Counted from the first letter of the stretch, positions 24,201-35,472 are shown. The stretch: 64,000 nt of DNA from Stomorhina lunata (GCA_933228675.1 OW121743.1:90455998-90519997); one strand, 5' to 3'. The notes: a model not told the origin generated them from the sequence alone. A program made the numbers and translations.

Positions 24201-25688
24201 ACATGCAACTCAACAAGGGCTCATCCCTTTGTGGTCGATTTTCCAGTGGATCGCAAGACGCACTATAGAGAAAACTCGTTTTAAGCCGCACAGCACAAAT
24301 GTGGAATAAACTTCCTGCTTCAGTCTTTCCCTCTAACTATGATATCCAGAGGTTCAAATCGAATATCTACAAACACTACAAACTCAATCCTCTTTCCCAC
24401 AACATATTTTCCTAGTTCCATCACAATGCATATGTAGGGGTCATCCCCTGAGTGTTGGTCCAATACAAAAAAAAGCTACAACAGTAGAGCCTTAACTCCC
24501 AACCTTGTGTGTCTAAGTCATCAATTGTAATCTATTCATAAAGATGAGCCTTCGGTAAAAGGTACATGGGGCCTTACTATTTAATTATTCCTAATTAACT
24601 ATTCCTCTAACTATGATATTCAAAGGTTCAAATCGAATATCTACAAACACTAAAAACTCTATCCTCCTTCCCACAACATATTTTCCTAGTTCCATCACAA
24701 TGCATATGTAGGGGTCATCCCCTGAGTGTTGGTCCAATACAAAAAAAAGTTACAACAGTAGAGCCTTAACTCCCAACCTAGTGTGTCTAAGCCATCAATT
24801 GTAATCTATTCATAAAGATGAACCTTCGGTAAAAGGTACATGGGGCCTTACTATTAATTATTCCTAATTAGGACTACCCCTTTTAAGGCAGTTTTTACTA
24901 TGCTTAATTGGCTCCCGGTTAAATTAATGGCTTAGCGAATAGCCCTTATTTCGGTTAAACACTATCGAAAAATAGTCATTTTCACCCATATACATATCAA
25001 CCGATTATTCGCTATAAAATTCATTGATGGTCTAATTTGAGTAGTAGGGAAGGCGTTTTCTTTCCGCTCTTAGAAAATATATTTTTTTAAGCTACTATAG
25101 CAAAAATTACCAAATGTCTAAGATATCACAGATTATTCTGTGAAAATATTATTTTCTGTAATGACAGTCAGGCTATGATAAAATTTGTATTTTACGTCTT
25201 TACGACATCTGCTCTTAAAATACCATAAACGTACTCGACAACATTGCCCAGTCCTAGCGAGTATTATCTTGTTGCCTCTTTTTAAACTATCTCATTGTAT
25301 CTGAGTCACCCACTTCTAACATATTAATAAAATTAGTATCATTCATATCAAATTATCTTGTCATAGTCCAATATTCCCTTACCATCAAATCAATATACAA
25401 TAGACGTATATTTTCCATAAATCTCTCATACTCAAAACGATTTAGGCAAAGAAGAACGGCTCTTAAAATCGTATTAAAAAATAGCACGGCTATATACGAA
25501 TTTCGAACGACAGCATCTATAGGTTCGGTGCTAAAAATTACATCCAAAAATTGTGTAGTATTAATCATGATGTAGGGTATCAAACAGAAATAACGGCGAT
25601 AGTTATGTTGCAGAAGAAATGACCAAAACTTCATTATGCGCAGACTTGTATTAAATAAAGGCACATCCTCAATAGTTTCCAAGAACAT
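21249..25688 (-). CDS. Or30a-like: Odorant receptor, Or30a-like, copy B
   Basis: Complete 373-residue odorant receptor, clearly a paralogue of copy A. Six exons: 25688-25383, 22302-22164, 22108-21844, 21779-21680, 21621-21412 and 21350-21249. Exons 2-6 are 139, 265, 100, 210 and 102 nt, exactly the sizes in copy A, and all splice phases agree. The start is MFLETIEDVPLF, the middle has PMGCCMYIPFTNM, and the end is LNATYSYFTLLKRVYG and TAA. Here intron 1 is the long one (3.08 kb, full of LINE remains) and intron 2 is 55 bp, the reverse of copy A. The exons are undamaged, so both copies are probably functional receptors. The ligand cannot be predicted from sequence. Confidence 0.93.
22500..23045. 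other. Possible dispersed repeat in Or copy B intron 1
   Basis: Begins at TATTAGAGTGGGTCAATTTT, a typical transposon-terminus sequence. It continues as non-coding sequence with oligo(A) near 22868-22884. I found no matching opposite end, so the family and right boundary are unknown. Confidence 0.35.
23283..24475 (+). mobile_element. Non-LTR retrotransposon remnant (end of RT to 3' tail)
   Basis: At 23640-23847 the plus strand reads DLLTISNWGRLNRVDFNARK and TQCCVLT. After a frameshift, 23964-24284 reads MEYNSDVWAGALKSILELLD and later LEHRRNVGCVSLFYRYYNGM. These are the RT thumb and C-terminal segments of a fly LINE ORF2. Frameshifts and stops make it dead. A second, shorter 3' piece (about 23430-23590) precedes it. 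It lies antisense within Or copy B intron 1. Confidence 0.8.
24330..24872 (+). repeat. Tandem duplication of a LINE 3' tail
   Basis: Two nearly identical segments of about 270 bp, 24330-24600 and 24604-24872. Each starts CTAACTATGATAT, passes through GTAGGGGTCATCCCCTGAG and ends GGGGCCTTACTATT. Few differences separate them, so the duplication is younger than the LINE insertion. Confidence 0.85.
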
Positions 25689-25956
25689 TTTAAAACTTTA
25701 ATCACAAGTATTCTTTTTTTGTGATTAGTAAGTACTAAGCAGAAGTATTGTTTTAACTAGACTTTATGACTTTAGTATATGGGTTTTTATAGCAAATTTT
25801 ATTTCATGGAACTTGTAGTATGAAAATGACTTGTTGTTTTTACTTATTAGAAGATGATTTTATAAAATTGTTTTGATTGAGGAATATAGTTTTATAATTT
25901 GCAGACATATTATGCACTAAAAAAGTTTGTTGCGAATAAAATTAAACATTTATCCT

Positions 25957-26165
25957 TTAGGTTAGGCTAGGTTAGGTTAGGTAAGGTTAGGTTAGGTTAG
26001 GTTAGGTTAGGTTAGGTTAGGTTAGGTAAGGTTAGGTTAGGTAAGGTTAGGTTAGGCTAGGTTAGGTTAGGTTAGGTTAGGTAAGGTTAGGTTAGGTTAG
26101 GTTAGGTTAGGTTAGGTTACGTTAGGTTAGGTAAGGTTAGGTTAGGCTAGGTAAGGTTAGGCTAG
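25957..26165 (+). repeat. (TTAGG)n pentamer array
   Basis: About 41 pentamers, mostly TTAGG with scattered CTAGG and TAAGG variants, all in one phase and orientation. TTAGG is the ancestral insect telomere repeat, which Diptera have lost. This tract is interstitial, just upstream (3') of the Or copy B start codon neighbourhood and 160 bp before an RT fragment. Confidence 0.95.
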
Positions 26166-26309
26166 ACAGAAGGCAGACCATAAGGTCCGCGTCACTTGGG
26201 TCCATGATGAGGTCCCTTTGAAATTCCTGCAAGGGAGAGAGAAAAGTAAAATTTCGAATCTATCGTATATAAGAGGCTCAGTTAGAGCCAGCCGGATGCA
26301 CCAAAAAAA

Positions 26310-27254
26310 GAGCCTATTTTACGAATGTTGATGTTCGCAATCCCATTTACATTTATCGACTTTATGAAGGCCTTCGACAGTGTTAATAGAAGCTATCTAT
26401 GGAGAATTTTAGAAAATCGTAACACGCCGACTAAAATTCTCAACTTAATCCGGGCAATGTACGTTGATTTTAAATGTCGAGTCCTACACAAGGGTAAACT
26501 ATCAGATCCGTTCGACGTTACTACTGGAGTAGGGCAAGGATGTATCTTATCACCTATACTTTTTATCCTCGCCATCGACAACATAATGAGTACGGCTCTA
26601 AATGGTAGACACGGTATCCAATGGACAACACCCTTTAAACAACTTGAGGACTTGGAATATGCCGATGACGTATGTCTTCTAAGCCAAAGTTCTGGCCACC
26701 TTCAAGAGAATACTATCTCGTATAGCTGGTCTGGAAATGAATATTTCCAAGACAAAGATTATGACCGGAAGCTATGGCGCAAACCCGTTGACACACATCA
26801 ATGTGGATAACGTGGTTATGGGACGTATAGATACCTTTAATTACCTGAGAAGCTTAGTAACTACAAAAGGTGATGCAGACTAGGATATGAAATCGCGTAT
26901 TAGTAAGGCAAAATCTGCATTCGGCATTCTTCGAGCTATTTGGAAATCTCGGCAAATATCAAATATTCACAAACAAATGCTTAAGGCAAATTCTTGATAT
27001 ATGGTGGCCGAATCGCATAAGAAACGAAGGTCTACTTAATGCGACAAACCAAATCCCTGCTTCCCTACAGAAGTATGTCAACGGAAATGGCTGTGGATAG
27101 GCCACAAACTTCGAAGGCCAAGTACCAACATTGGTCGACAAGCGCTTCGTCGGAATCCACAAGGAAGCGGCCGTAGTATTGGTGCACCTGCTAGAACGTG
27201 GAGAAGCTCAATTGATGCGGAGATGCAAGCTATTCGTGGAATAATGTATGCCTA
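26310..27254 (+). mobile_element. Non-LTR retrotransposon, reverse transcriptase remnant
   Basis: 26325-26810 encodes RT core motifs in order: FIDFMKAFDSVNR, GVGQGCILSPILF and LEYADDVCLLS, the last being the YADD catalytic box. Beyond it the frame breaks. The expected downstream pieces remain in shifted frames: a FNYL..T..GDAD thumb segment near 26835, AKSAFGILRAIW near 26910 and an IGH..RRPSTNIGRQALR tail near 27100-27170. It ends with a stop near 27252. Truncated at the 5' end and inactive. Confidence 0.9.
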
Positions 27255-27700
27255 ACATCTCGCAATAGAGTTCGATATAAAAGGATGGTTGAGGCCCTAT
27301 GCTCCACTGGGAGTCAAGGATAACAGAAGAAAAAGATGTTCGAGATGTCTGATAGATCGTTCTAAAATAGGAATCCCAGATGGAGGGTCCTAATATCAGC
27401 AAGGGCTGGGCAGTGACAGAGCAGATGTGTGATGGTTTCTTTCTCCTCAACGTTGTGACAACTTTTGCAGCAGTCGCTGCTTTGAAGATTAACTCTTCTA
27501 GCATGTAAACCTATTATACAGTGTTCTGTGAGTACTGAGATAAGGGTGCAAGATCTATGGTGCGGAAAGCTCGCCAAGATTGCAGGACGCTTACTGTCGT
27601 AAGTTGATCATGTAAGTCCAGAGATCGAACAGGTCGTTTTTGTGGACCAGTTGGTTTATGAGGACCTAAAAGCCCTAAAAGCTTTCTAAACAAATCTTAC
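27245..27700 (-). mobile_element. Non-LTR retrotransposon 3' end with zinc-knuckle-like motif
   Basis: The minus strand at 27362-27577 gives a TEHCIIGLHARRVNL segment followed by CCKSCHNVEEKETITHLLCH. The Cys-His pattern and wording are those of the C-terminal region of R1/LOA-type fly LINEs. The preceding RNase H/RT portion is absent, and the sequence shifts frame after LHLG. It runs head-on against the plus-strand RT remnant ending at 27254, so two different LINEs abut here. Confidence 0.7.
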
Positions 27701-28440
27701 AAATGCATCCAAGTGCCCAGAACTTGGTCTGTGAAAAGGTATTGTATTGATCGTTTTCGAAAAGGAATAGAAGAATAGAGGAACTGTCCCAGAATATGTC
27801 CGATTTTATGCGTAAGTGAACCGTCCTCAAAAAACGCAATACAAAATTGAAAGACTTTGGAAAAATGTTGATAAATTAATAAATACTAAATAATATCTCA
27901 TTTTAATATCGCATGAATTTGTATATTTCAATGAATTTGATCCTTCAACAAGGCACTCCCAAAATGTTAAATAAAACCTCACCATTTTCGTAATTAAATT
28001 GAAATATTTACATTTATTTTAGTTCCCTGCATTACCATGCAAAACCAATATTACCGACCTAGAAGATGAACTACCTTACCTTCTTAATTTTATGTTAGTT
28101 AGACTACTTGCCACCAGATGGCTGGTGGTAGCAAATAAATGTTAATCCTATGCAGTTCCCTATAGACGAAATCACAAACTAAGCAGACACCTTACTTGTG
28201 ACGTTTCAAAAAGTTGATTAACAGCAGTTTATGCCGCCATCTTAACCCTTTTATCTGAAAAACAAGTAATATACTACATGCCTTAAAAACAATGTGCTAG
28301 TGAAAACAGCTATATGGTACAACATTTACCATATGATAAAAAATAAAAACAAAACAATTGGGGGTTGAAAATTTTACAATAATTTTCTTTTTTAAATTAT
28401 AAATTAAAATATAAAAATAATCAAACAAAAAGTGTTTAAA
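27701..28440. other. Intergenic DNA, no gene recognised
   Basis: Moderately AT-rich, without clear repeats. It precedes the exon-like series that starts near 28450 and may contain its promoter, but no core-promoter element was placed. Confidence 0.4.
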
Positions 28441-28980
28441 ATATTAGAGAAATAAAATTTGAACAGGTAAGTGGTAAATTCAATGTATTTTTTATAAGCA
28501 AGAGGTGTATTTTTAAAACTAAAAATTCTCTTTTCAGCTTCTTTTTGTAAAAAAATTTTAGAGGCAACAAATTTAAATCCTTATTTTTATGAATGAAAAG
28601 TTCACAAAAATGTAAAAAGCTGCTTATTAAACGAAGAAAAAAGGCAATGTTTAAAGGTAAGTAATGTGTTTGAAGTTATATATTTGCATTTATAAGAATA
28701 TTTTAGTAACAAAAGTTTCTTCTATTGCAGCGAAAAGTTGTTGTAGCCGGCAGATGGAAGTAGATTTTTTTTCAAAGAGTAAGTGAAAATTTTAATCTGA
28801 TGAAAAATACAACTGAATAGAAGAAACTGAGTAATAAAAAGTGGATTTCAAAATTCTTAAAGGAATTTAGGAAAATTTTTCTTCCATCAATGGTAAGTAC
28901 TAAGCTATTATATAAATAAATAATGCACAATGGTTTTTCTTATATATTTTTTTATTTATCTTTAAATTAATCCTTTTGGC
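28440..28980 (+). other. Candidate spliced transcript: series of exon-like segments
   Basis: Consecutive consensus splice sites lie in one direction: donor CAG|GTAAGT at 28466; exon 28538-28656 (TTTTCAG| to AAAG|GTAAGT); exon 28731-28778 (TTGCAG| to AAGA|GTAAGT); and donor ATG|GTAAGT after 28891. The frame from ATG 28593 (MKSSQKCKKLLIKRRKK) stays open through the second exon and then stops soon after the next acceptor, so a peptide of about 40 residues is the most this start gives. No family is recognised. It could be a lncRNA or the 5' part of a decayed gene. Confidence 0.4.
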
Positions 28981-28984
28981 TAGC

Positions 28985-29745
28985 TAAAAAACTAAATTTA
29001 GGTATGAGCGCTGCTGAAGAACTCCATCATCGATTGGAGCAAAACTTTTTAGGATCAATCGTAAGTTTCCTCAACTAACTCTAGGAAAGAACAAAATCAT
29101 AATTTAGTATTTATATTAAATTTATTCATATAGATTCAATTTACCTTTTTTGATTAAAAACCTGAGTTTGGGCCTCGCACTGCTGTAGGACTTTGGCTTG
29201 GGCTGGGACAAATCTTCTTAGGATCAATCGTAAGTATCCTCAGCTAACTCTAGGGAAGAAAAAAAGTAATTAATTTAGTATTTACATTATATTTGTTCAT
29301 ATAGATTAAATTTACCTTTTTTGATGAAAACCTTGAATTTGGACATGGCACTGCTCTAGGACTTTGGCTTAGACTGGGGAAATATTCTCGGGATCATTAG
29401 TAAGTATCTTAAACTATATCTACGGAAGAAAAAAATCATTAATTTATTATTTGTATTCAATTTTTTCATATAGTTTCAATTTACTTTTTTTTGATGAAAA
29501 ACCTCAATTTGGACCTGGCACTGCTACAGGACTTTGGCTTGGTCTGGAGCAAATCTTCTCGGGATCAATCGTTAATATCCTCAACTAATTCTAGGAAAGA
29601 AAAAATCATTAATTTATTACTTATATTCAATTATTTTCATATAGGTTCATTTTAACTTTTCTGATTAATAACCTCAATCTGGACATGGCACTGCTAAGGA
29701 CTTTGGCTTAGATTGTAACCATTTTTCTAGAGATCAATGAGTGTA
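28985..29745 (+). repeat. Five tandem units of about 170 bp, each holding an exon-like segment
   Basis: The unit end GGGATCAATC|GTAAGT recurs at 29061, 29230, 29400, 29571 and about 29738, spacing 169-171 bp. Units 2-5 have an ATATAG acceptor (for example exon 29134-29229, 96 nt or 32 codons). All units have an inner stretch resembling GTATGLWLGLEQIFSGSI in translation. Unit 2 has an in-frame TAA, units 3 and 4 have one-base length changes, and the unit 4 donor is GTTAAT. This looks like a tandemly duplicated phase-0 exon that has largely decayed. Confidence 0.6.
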
Positions 29746-29884
29746 AATCTGAATAATAACTATAAAATGTAGTGTTTTCATTAATTTATTAAAAAAAATG
29801 TAATAAAAGAGCCCGTGAAAAATATATTCTCATTTATTTTTATCTAAACAGTAGTTTTTATACAGTAGTTTTAAAAATTAAAAA

Positions 29885-31090
29885 AAAATTAATTTTTCTA
29901 TAGAAAATTTTTCGGTTAAAAAATTATTCTATAGAAAATTTTTCGATTAAAAAGTTATTTTTAGGTTAAAAAATTATTCTTTAGAAAAATTTTCGGTTAA
30001 AAAATTTTTCTTTAGAAAATTTTTCGGCTAAAAAATTTTTTTGTAGAAAATTTTTCTATAAAAAATTTTTCGGTTAAAAATATTTCTATATATTTTGCAG
30101 TGAATAAAAGTTTTCTATAGAAAATTTTTCAGTTAAAAAATTTTTATGTAAAAAACTTTTTCTAAAGAAAATTTTCGGATAAAAAATTTTCTATGGTAAA
30201 TTTTCGTTTAAAAAATTTGTCCATAGAAAATTTTTCGGTTAAAAAAATTTTCCTACAGAAAATTTTTGGATTAAAAAAATTTTTCTATAGAAAATTTTTC
30301 GGTTAAAAAAAATTTTCTATAGAAAATTTTTCGGTTAAAAAAAAAATTTTCTATAGAAAATTTTTCGGTTAAAAAAAAATTTTCTATAGAAAATTTTTCG
30401 GTTAAAAAAAAATTTTCTATAGAAAATTTTTCGGTTAAAAAAAATTTTCTATAGAAAATTTTTCGGTTAAAAAAAATTTTCTATAGAAAATTTTTCGGTT
30501 AAAGAAAAATTTTCTATAGAAAATTTTTCGGTTAAAAAAAATTTTCTATAGAAAATTTTTCGGTTAAAAAAAAATTTTCTATAGAAAATTTTTCGGTTAA
30601 AAAAAAATTTTCTATAGAAAATTTTTCGGTTAAAAAAAATTTTCTATAGAAAATTTTTCGGTTAAAAAAAATTTTCTATAGAAAATTTTTCGGTTAAAAA
30701 AAATTTTCTATAGAAAATTTTTCGGTTAAAAAAAATTTTCTATAGAAAATTTTTCGGTTAAAAAAAATTTTCTATAGAAAATTTTTCGGTTAAAAAAAAA
30801 TTTTCTATAGAAAATTTTTCGGTTAAAAAAAATTTCTATAGAAAATTTTTCGGTTAAAAAAAAATTTTCTATAGAAAATTTTTCGGTTAAAAAAAAATTT
30901 TCTATAGAAAATTTTTCGGTTAAAAAAAAATTTTCTATAGAAAATTTTTCGGTTAAAAAAAAATTTTCTATAGAAAATTTTTCGGTTAAAAAATTTTTCT
31001 TTAGAAAAGTTTTCGGGTAAAAAATTTTTCTTTAGAAAAGTTTTCGGTTAAAAAATGTTTCTTTAAAAAAGTTTTCGGTTAAAAAAAGCA
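29885..31090. repeat. CTATAGAAAA minisatellite, AATTTTTCGGTTAAAAA subtype
   Basis: About 37 units of 31-33 bp: AATTTTCTATAGAAAA then TTTTTCGGTTAAAAA. The central part (30300-30980) is almost uniform apart from A-run length, while both edges are diverged. This is the usual sign of recent unequal-exchange homogenisation. Confidence 0.95.
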
Positions 31091-31185
31091 CAGTTTAATA
31101 TTTATTTCATTTTTTTTTTTTAATTTTCAGTGTCGCCAGCCGTCGGAAATTGGTAACAACAGTTTAGAAACCTTCATCGGCTAAT

Positions 31186-32455
31186 GCGAATAATTTAATA
31201 GGTTTTAACTGGCGTTTGTGGCATTTTAGTGGTTACCGGGAGCGTTTTTTATATGAAAGCTATGGTCAAAAATGGACCGATTCCTATCAAATTTGATATA
31301 CTGATCAATAGTTGCATAAAACTTCTCTGTTCTAAATTTAGTTGTCCTAGATATTACAACTGGTATAGCAGGTTAGTCATCCGCCTAGCATACCAGAGGC
31401 CCAAGTTCGATCCCTGGCCAGACTCACTTGAAAAAATAAATTTTCAAAAAAAAAGCAGCGGCTCACCTCATAACTCAGCTAGCCACTGGTTATTGAGTAT
31501 TAGCCTAATGTAAAACTTTTCTAAATAATGCATTTGCCGTTCGGAGCCGGCGTTAAAACGTAGGTCCCTTTCAATGAGTCTAAAAAAAATAGAATCGGAT
31601 GCAGCTCGTTGTCTGAGAGAAGTACCCCTTGTTCCAATTGGAATGTTGTCGGGGAATTATATATATATTATATATATATATATATTACAATTGTATTCAA
31701 TTTATCAGCATAAATTTGATTCTCGGGGCAGGGTTATATGGGAGCTCTAACTAAATGTGAACCGATTTCGTCCATTTTCAATACAAAACTTTCTTAAGAT
31801 ATCGAAAATACTTTTGTAAAATTTTGTCTCTAACTTTTTTTTTAAGGAGCTATCGTGCTTTCATTTGATGGACAGACGGACACAAACCCCCTATCTTTTT
31901 GGTATTTTTGTGTTTCCAAAAGTTTTTATATGGGAGAGTGGTCAAATGGTGACCGATTGTGACAAACTGGCTAGCATTCACATGAGACTTCTTTTACTAA
32001 ATTTAGTTTAGCTATTATAATTTATCATTTATTGCCTTTTAAGTGTATTTTTTACCTTGTCCATTTATAGTTGAATTAAAGGAATTTGTTCCAGCAAATC
32101 AGAATTCAATTCGTCACAAATATAACTATTATAAGCAAAATCTTGCATCAACAGTGGTAACTGTTGATGATGATGAAGATGCTGTTGTTGATGATGTTCT
32201 TGATGCTGTTGTCTCCAAAAGTGTTTTGTATGGGAGCTATGGTTGAATAAAAACCGATTTTGATGAAATATATGCTTTCTAGTGCTTATGTAAAACTTTT
32301 ATACACCTACCAAATTGTTATAATTTCTTATTTATTGGTAAATAAGCGATTAGCCTAGACGAGGTTGTGCGGAAGCTGTGGTCAAATGTAAGCCGATTTC
32401 TTCTAATTTTAATTCCAAAATTTTCCAAGAAATGAAATGCTCTCAACAGACAGAC
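31186..32455 (+). mobile_element. Dispersed element B, copy 2, 5'-truncated, with a SINE inside
   Basis: Matches element B copy 1 from its TTTAACTGGCGTTTGTGGCA block onward (19724 in copy 1, 31203 here). It is interrupted by a SINE at 31360-31681. An imperfect GAT/GTT trinucleotide patch lies at about 32160-32215. It ends near GACAGACACCTG at 32450. Confidence 0.8.
31360..31681 (+). mobile_element. tRNA-derived SINE with 9-bp target duplication
   Basis: The head (31361-31430) resembles a tRNA gene: GGTATAGCAGGTTAG fits a weak A box and AGTTCGATCCCTGG is a good B box for RNA polymerase III. The body is unrelated, and the tail is (TA)n. ATATTACAA flanks both ends (31351-31359 and 31682-31690). 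Element B copy 1 shows the uninterrupted site, so the boundaries are firm. A partial reverse-strand copy is at 54105-54325. Confidence 0.88.
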
Positions 32456-34470
32456 ACCTGAAAATAAAATTTGTTAATAATTATATTAAAATTATAATTT
32501 GCTAATACTTACATGTTTCTGTGTTTGTTGGAGTATTGTGCTCGTTGAATTGATGAAACAAAATTGAAGTAACAATTCTAACTTTGGCGCAAATTAGAAT
32601 TTTTCTCAATTTTGTTGCTTCTGATAAAATATTTTCTTATTAAAATGTAAACAAACATTACCCCGAATTTAAAAAGAGACAGCGGTATGTAAAAAGTAAC
32701 ATTTGCTATCTCTTTTCAAATAAAGGGTTAACGACAGATTGGTTGCCAGACTTATTTTTTTAAGTGTCCTATCTGTGCCTAATTTGTGGACGAAATGTTA
32801 TACCGTACGCAGTGTTGCCATATTTTTTTTACTGACAATTCCAAAAAAAAAATTGTTTTTCTAATTTAAATCTGCATCTTCAAAACTAAATTCAAAAAAA
32901 TATTAAAAATATATGTGGGCAAAAATCAAATTCATAGTTTTAAGTTTCGGAATTAAAAAAATTCAAACAATTTTTTGGTTTTATTAAGGGAGCTTAGTGA
33001 ACGTAAAATCCGTTCGCGTTAATGATTTAACGCTATGCGCGCAGAAGTTATGACGGTAAAAACAAAATTTTCTAAAAAAAAAACTAAAAGTTATTTTATT
33101 TTTATTAGTTTTATGTTGATTTAGACACAACTTGTACATTTTCAGGTGTTCTGTCGTTCCATGGTATTATGGTAATTTATATAAGCCTTAACACGAAAAA
33201 ATAATAATTCTGCTGCCTTGACTTATGGTCAAATTTAATATAAAAAAAACTTTTTATTTAAATATAAATTTTAATAGGTGCATATCTTTTTAAAATATAA
33301 AATTCTTATTTGGTCAGTCAAATCGTTAATCCTTATAATATTTTGGTGCGCTTCAGATCTAAGGTCAATCTTTATTAATTATGGAGCAAAATTCTTGATG
33401 TGTTTCATTGAATTGTTTTTAGATAAAACCTTTGCGTTTTCAGCTAACAAAGAGATTTTTGACAAACTTTTGATGCAAATCGGTTATAAATGACATCGCT
33501 TTCATGCCTTATGTGATTTTGTCTCAGTTTGCTATATAAAACCATTAAACTTTTTTGCAAGATTATCAAAAACTTCATAAAATTGCTTGAGGAGGCCAAA
33601 AAATATGCGAAAAAAATAAAAAGTGGCGAAAACGAGCTTCAAATTTTGGCAGCCATTAAGTAGTATTAGAAGTGACGAAATTAAAATTAAGAGGGAAGTG
33701 GATTCATCCCCTTAGTGTGCCGTCTATTTCGTAGAACAACGACTTGGGTCCAATGTTAAAACGAATGCAGAAGAAGACGAAATATCAAGAAAAACTTGAA
33801 TGCTTCAATCGATTTTTTAACGTTTTTTTTTTTAAATTTGCTTAGAAGCGCAAATTTGCACTACAAGATGTTGTGTTCAGTATACCTAAAGTTTTGCGAG
33901 TTCAACATCTATAATTAGATTTTCCGAAGTCCTAAGGGTACAAAAATTCTTCAAGTTGAAAGTCGATTTCAATGGAATAAAAATTGAATTTTGCCAATAT
34001 ATTTATATGCAAAATTAACAAATTAAATAAAAAAAATGGTTTCTTGAGTAAAAACCTGTTTTCCAAAAAAAATAAAATAAAACAGATAAATCTGCACACT
34101 TGGCAACGCTGGCCAGTAAGTGCATATCAAATTGGATAGAAAAACTTGTATTTTCAATATTTTTTTTGAAATAAAAAGTCTTAAGCAAGTTTTCGGGCAT
34201 AATAATTAGGCAAAAAAATTAAGCATTAACCAATATCAGAAATTGATTTTAAATTGTTTCTAAACTGAACTACATTCGGATTTACAATGAAATGTTGTAA
34301 AATTTTAAAATGTTAACAACACTTTAAATATGTAGTTTTGAGCTTTGCTAAAGGTGTTAATATTTGGTAGTTTTTTTTTTTTGTAAAAGATTAAATATTT
34401 TCTTATTAGCCAAAACAAAAACCTTTTGCGGAATCCTAAAAGTGATGCCACTTTGTTCCCATTTTATCCC
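32456..34470. other. Intergenic DNA with a possible decayed coding stretch
   Basis: Mostly AT-rich. Between 33392 and 33664 the plus strand gives NKEIFDKLLMQIGYK, a stop, and then in another frame IKLLEEAKKYAKKIKSGENE and a LQILAAIK ending before TAG. This reads like old coding sequence broken by a stop and a shift, but I do not recognise the family. The remainder shows no feature. Confidence 0.35.
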
Positions 34471-34745
34471 ATCAAATTGTCGTTTCTTAAATAAGCGTCC
34501 AATCGAGAAAATACTTGATTTTTGTGATCATTTTGATTTTTTGTATGAAAAACTTAAAATTGGCTGTAGTTTCTTAAACAAGCGAGAAAATACTTGATTT
34601 TTGTGATCATTTTAATTTTTTTTATGAAAAACTTAAAATTGGCCGTAGTTTTTTTAAATAAGCGTCCAATCCAGAAAATACTTGATTTTTGTGATCTTTT
34701 TGATTTTTTTGTATGAAAAACTTAAAATTGGCTGTAGTTTCTCAA
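34470..34745 (+). repeat. 87-bp satellite, outlying three-unit patch
   Basis: Three diverged units containing AATCGAGAAAATACTTGATTT and AAACTTAAAATTGGCTGTAG, the same unit as the large array at 36390-42145. The promoter exon at 35473-36202 lies between the two patches. Confidence 0.9.
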
Positions 34746-35365
34746 ATAATATGAAAATTTTTCTATACAAAATTTTTGGGTTTTTTATACAAAATTTCTG
34801 GGTATGAAAATTTTTCTATAAAAATCTTTTTGATATAAAAATTTATTTTTATACAAAATTCTTCGCTATAAAAATTTTTCTACAGAAAATTTTTCGATAT
34901 AAAAATTTTTCCAAAAAAAAATTTTCGATATCAATATTTTTCCATAGAACATTTTTTGATATAAAAATTTTTCTATAGAAAATTTTTCGATGTGAAAATT
35001 TTTGTATAATATTTTTTTCAATATGAAAATTTTTCTATAGAAAATTTTCGATATTTGTCTATAAACATTTTTTCAATATGAAAATTTTTCTATACAAAAT
35101 TTTTGGGTATGAAAATTTTTTTATACAAAATTTTTGGGCATGAAAATTTGTCTATAAAAATTTTTTTGATATAAAAATTTATTTTTATACAAAATTCTTC
35201 GATATAAAAATTTTTCTACAGAAAATTTTTCGATATAAAAATATGTCTATTGAAATTTTTTGATATAAAAATTTGTCTTTAGAAAATTTTTCGATATATA
35301 CAAAATTATGTATAGAAAATGCTTTGATATAGAAAATTGTTTGATTTTTCGATATACAAATTTTC
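34746..35365. repeat. CTATAGAAAA minisatellite, TTCGATATAAAAA subtype
   Basis: About twenty diverged units of roughly 30 bp with TTTTTCTATAGAAAA and TTTTTCGATATAAAAA. It ends 110 bp before the Inr/DPE promoter. Confidence 0.85.
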
Positions 35366-35472
35366 CGTTTTGGCTTAAATTAATTGACAATTATATTATA
35401 CTTTATTTTCTTGTGTATAGTTTTTTTTTAGGGTTTCTCTTCCGTCTCTTTGTCTTCCACTTCCTTTTCATT

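Noticed and set aside
29885..31090. CRISPR-like regular repeats
   Set aside because: The units are head-to-tail minisatellites with no unique spacers, in an insect genome.
31361..31430. tRNA gene
   Set aside because: The A and B boxes are there but acceptor and anticodon stems do not form; it is the head of a SINE with target duplication.
33278..33664. A functional gene around the NKEIFDKLLMQ stretch
   Set aside because: It is interrupted by a stop and a frame change and was not recognised; kept only as a possible decayed coding stretch.
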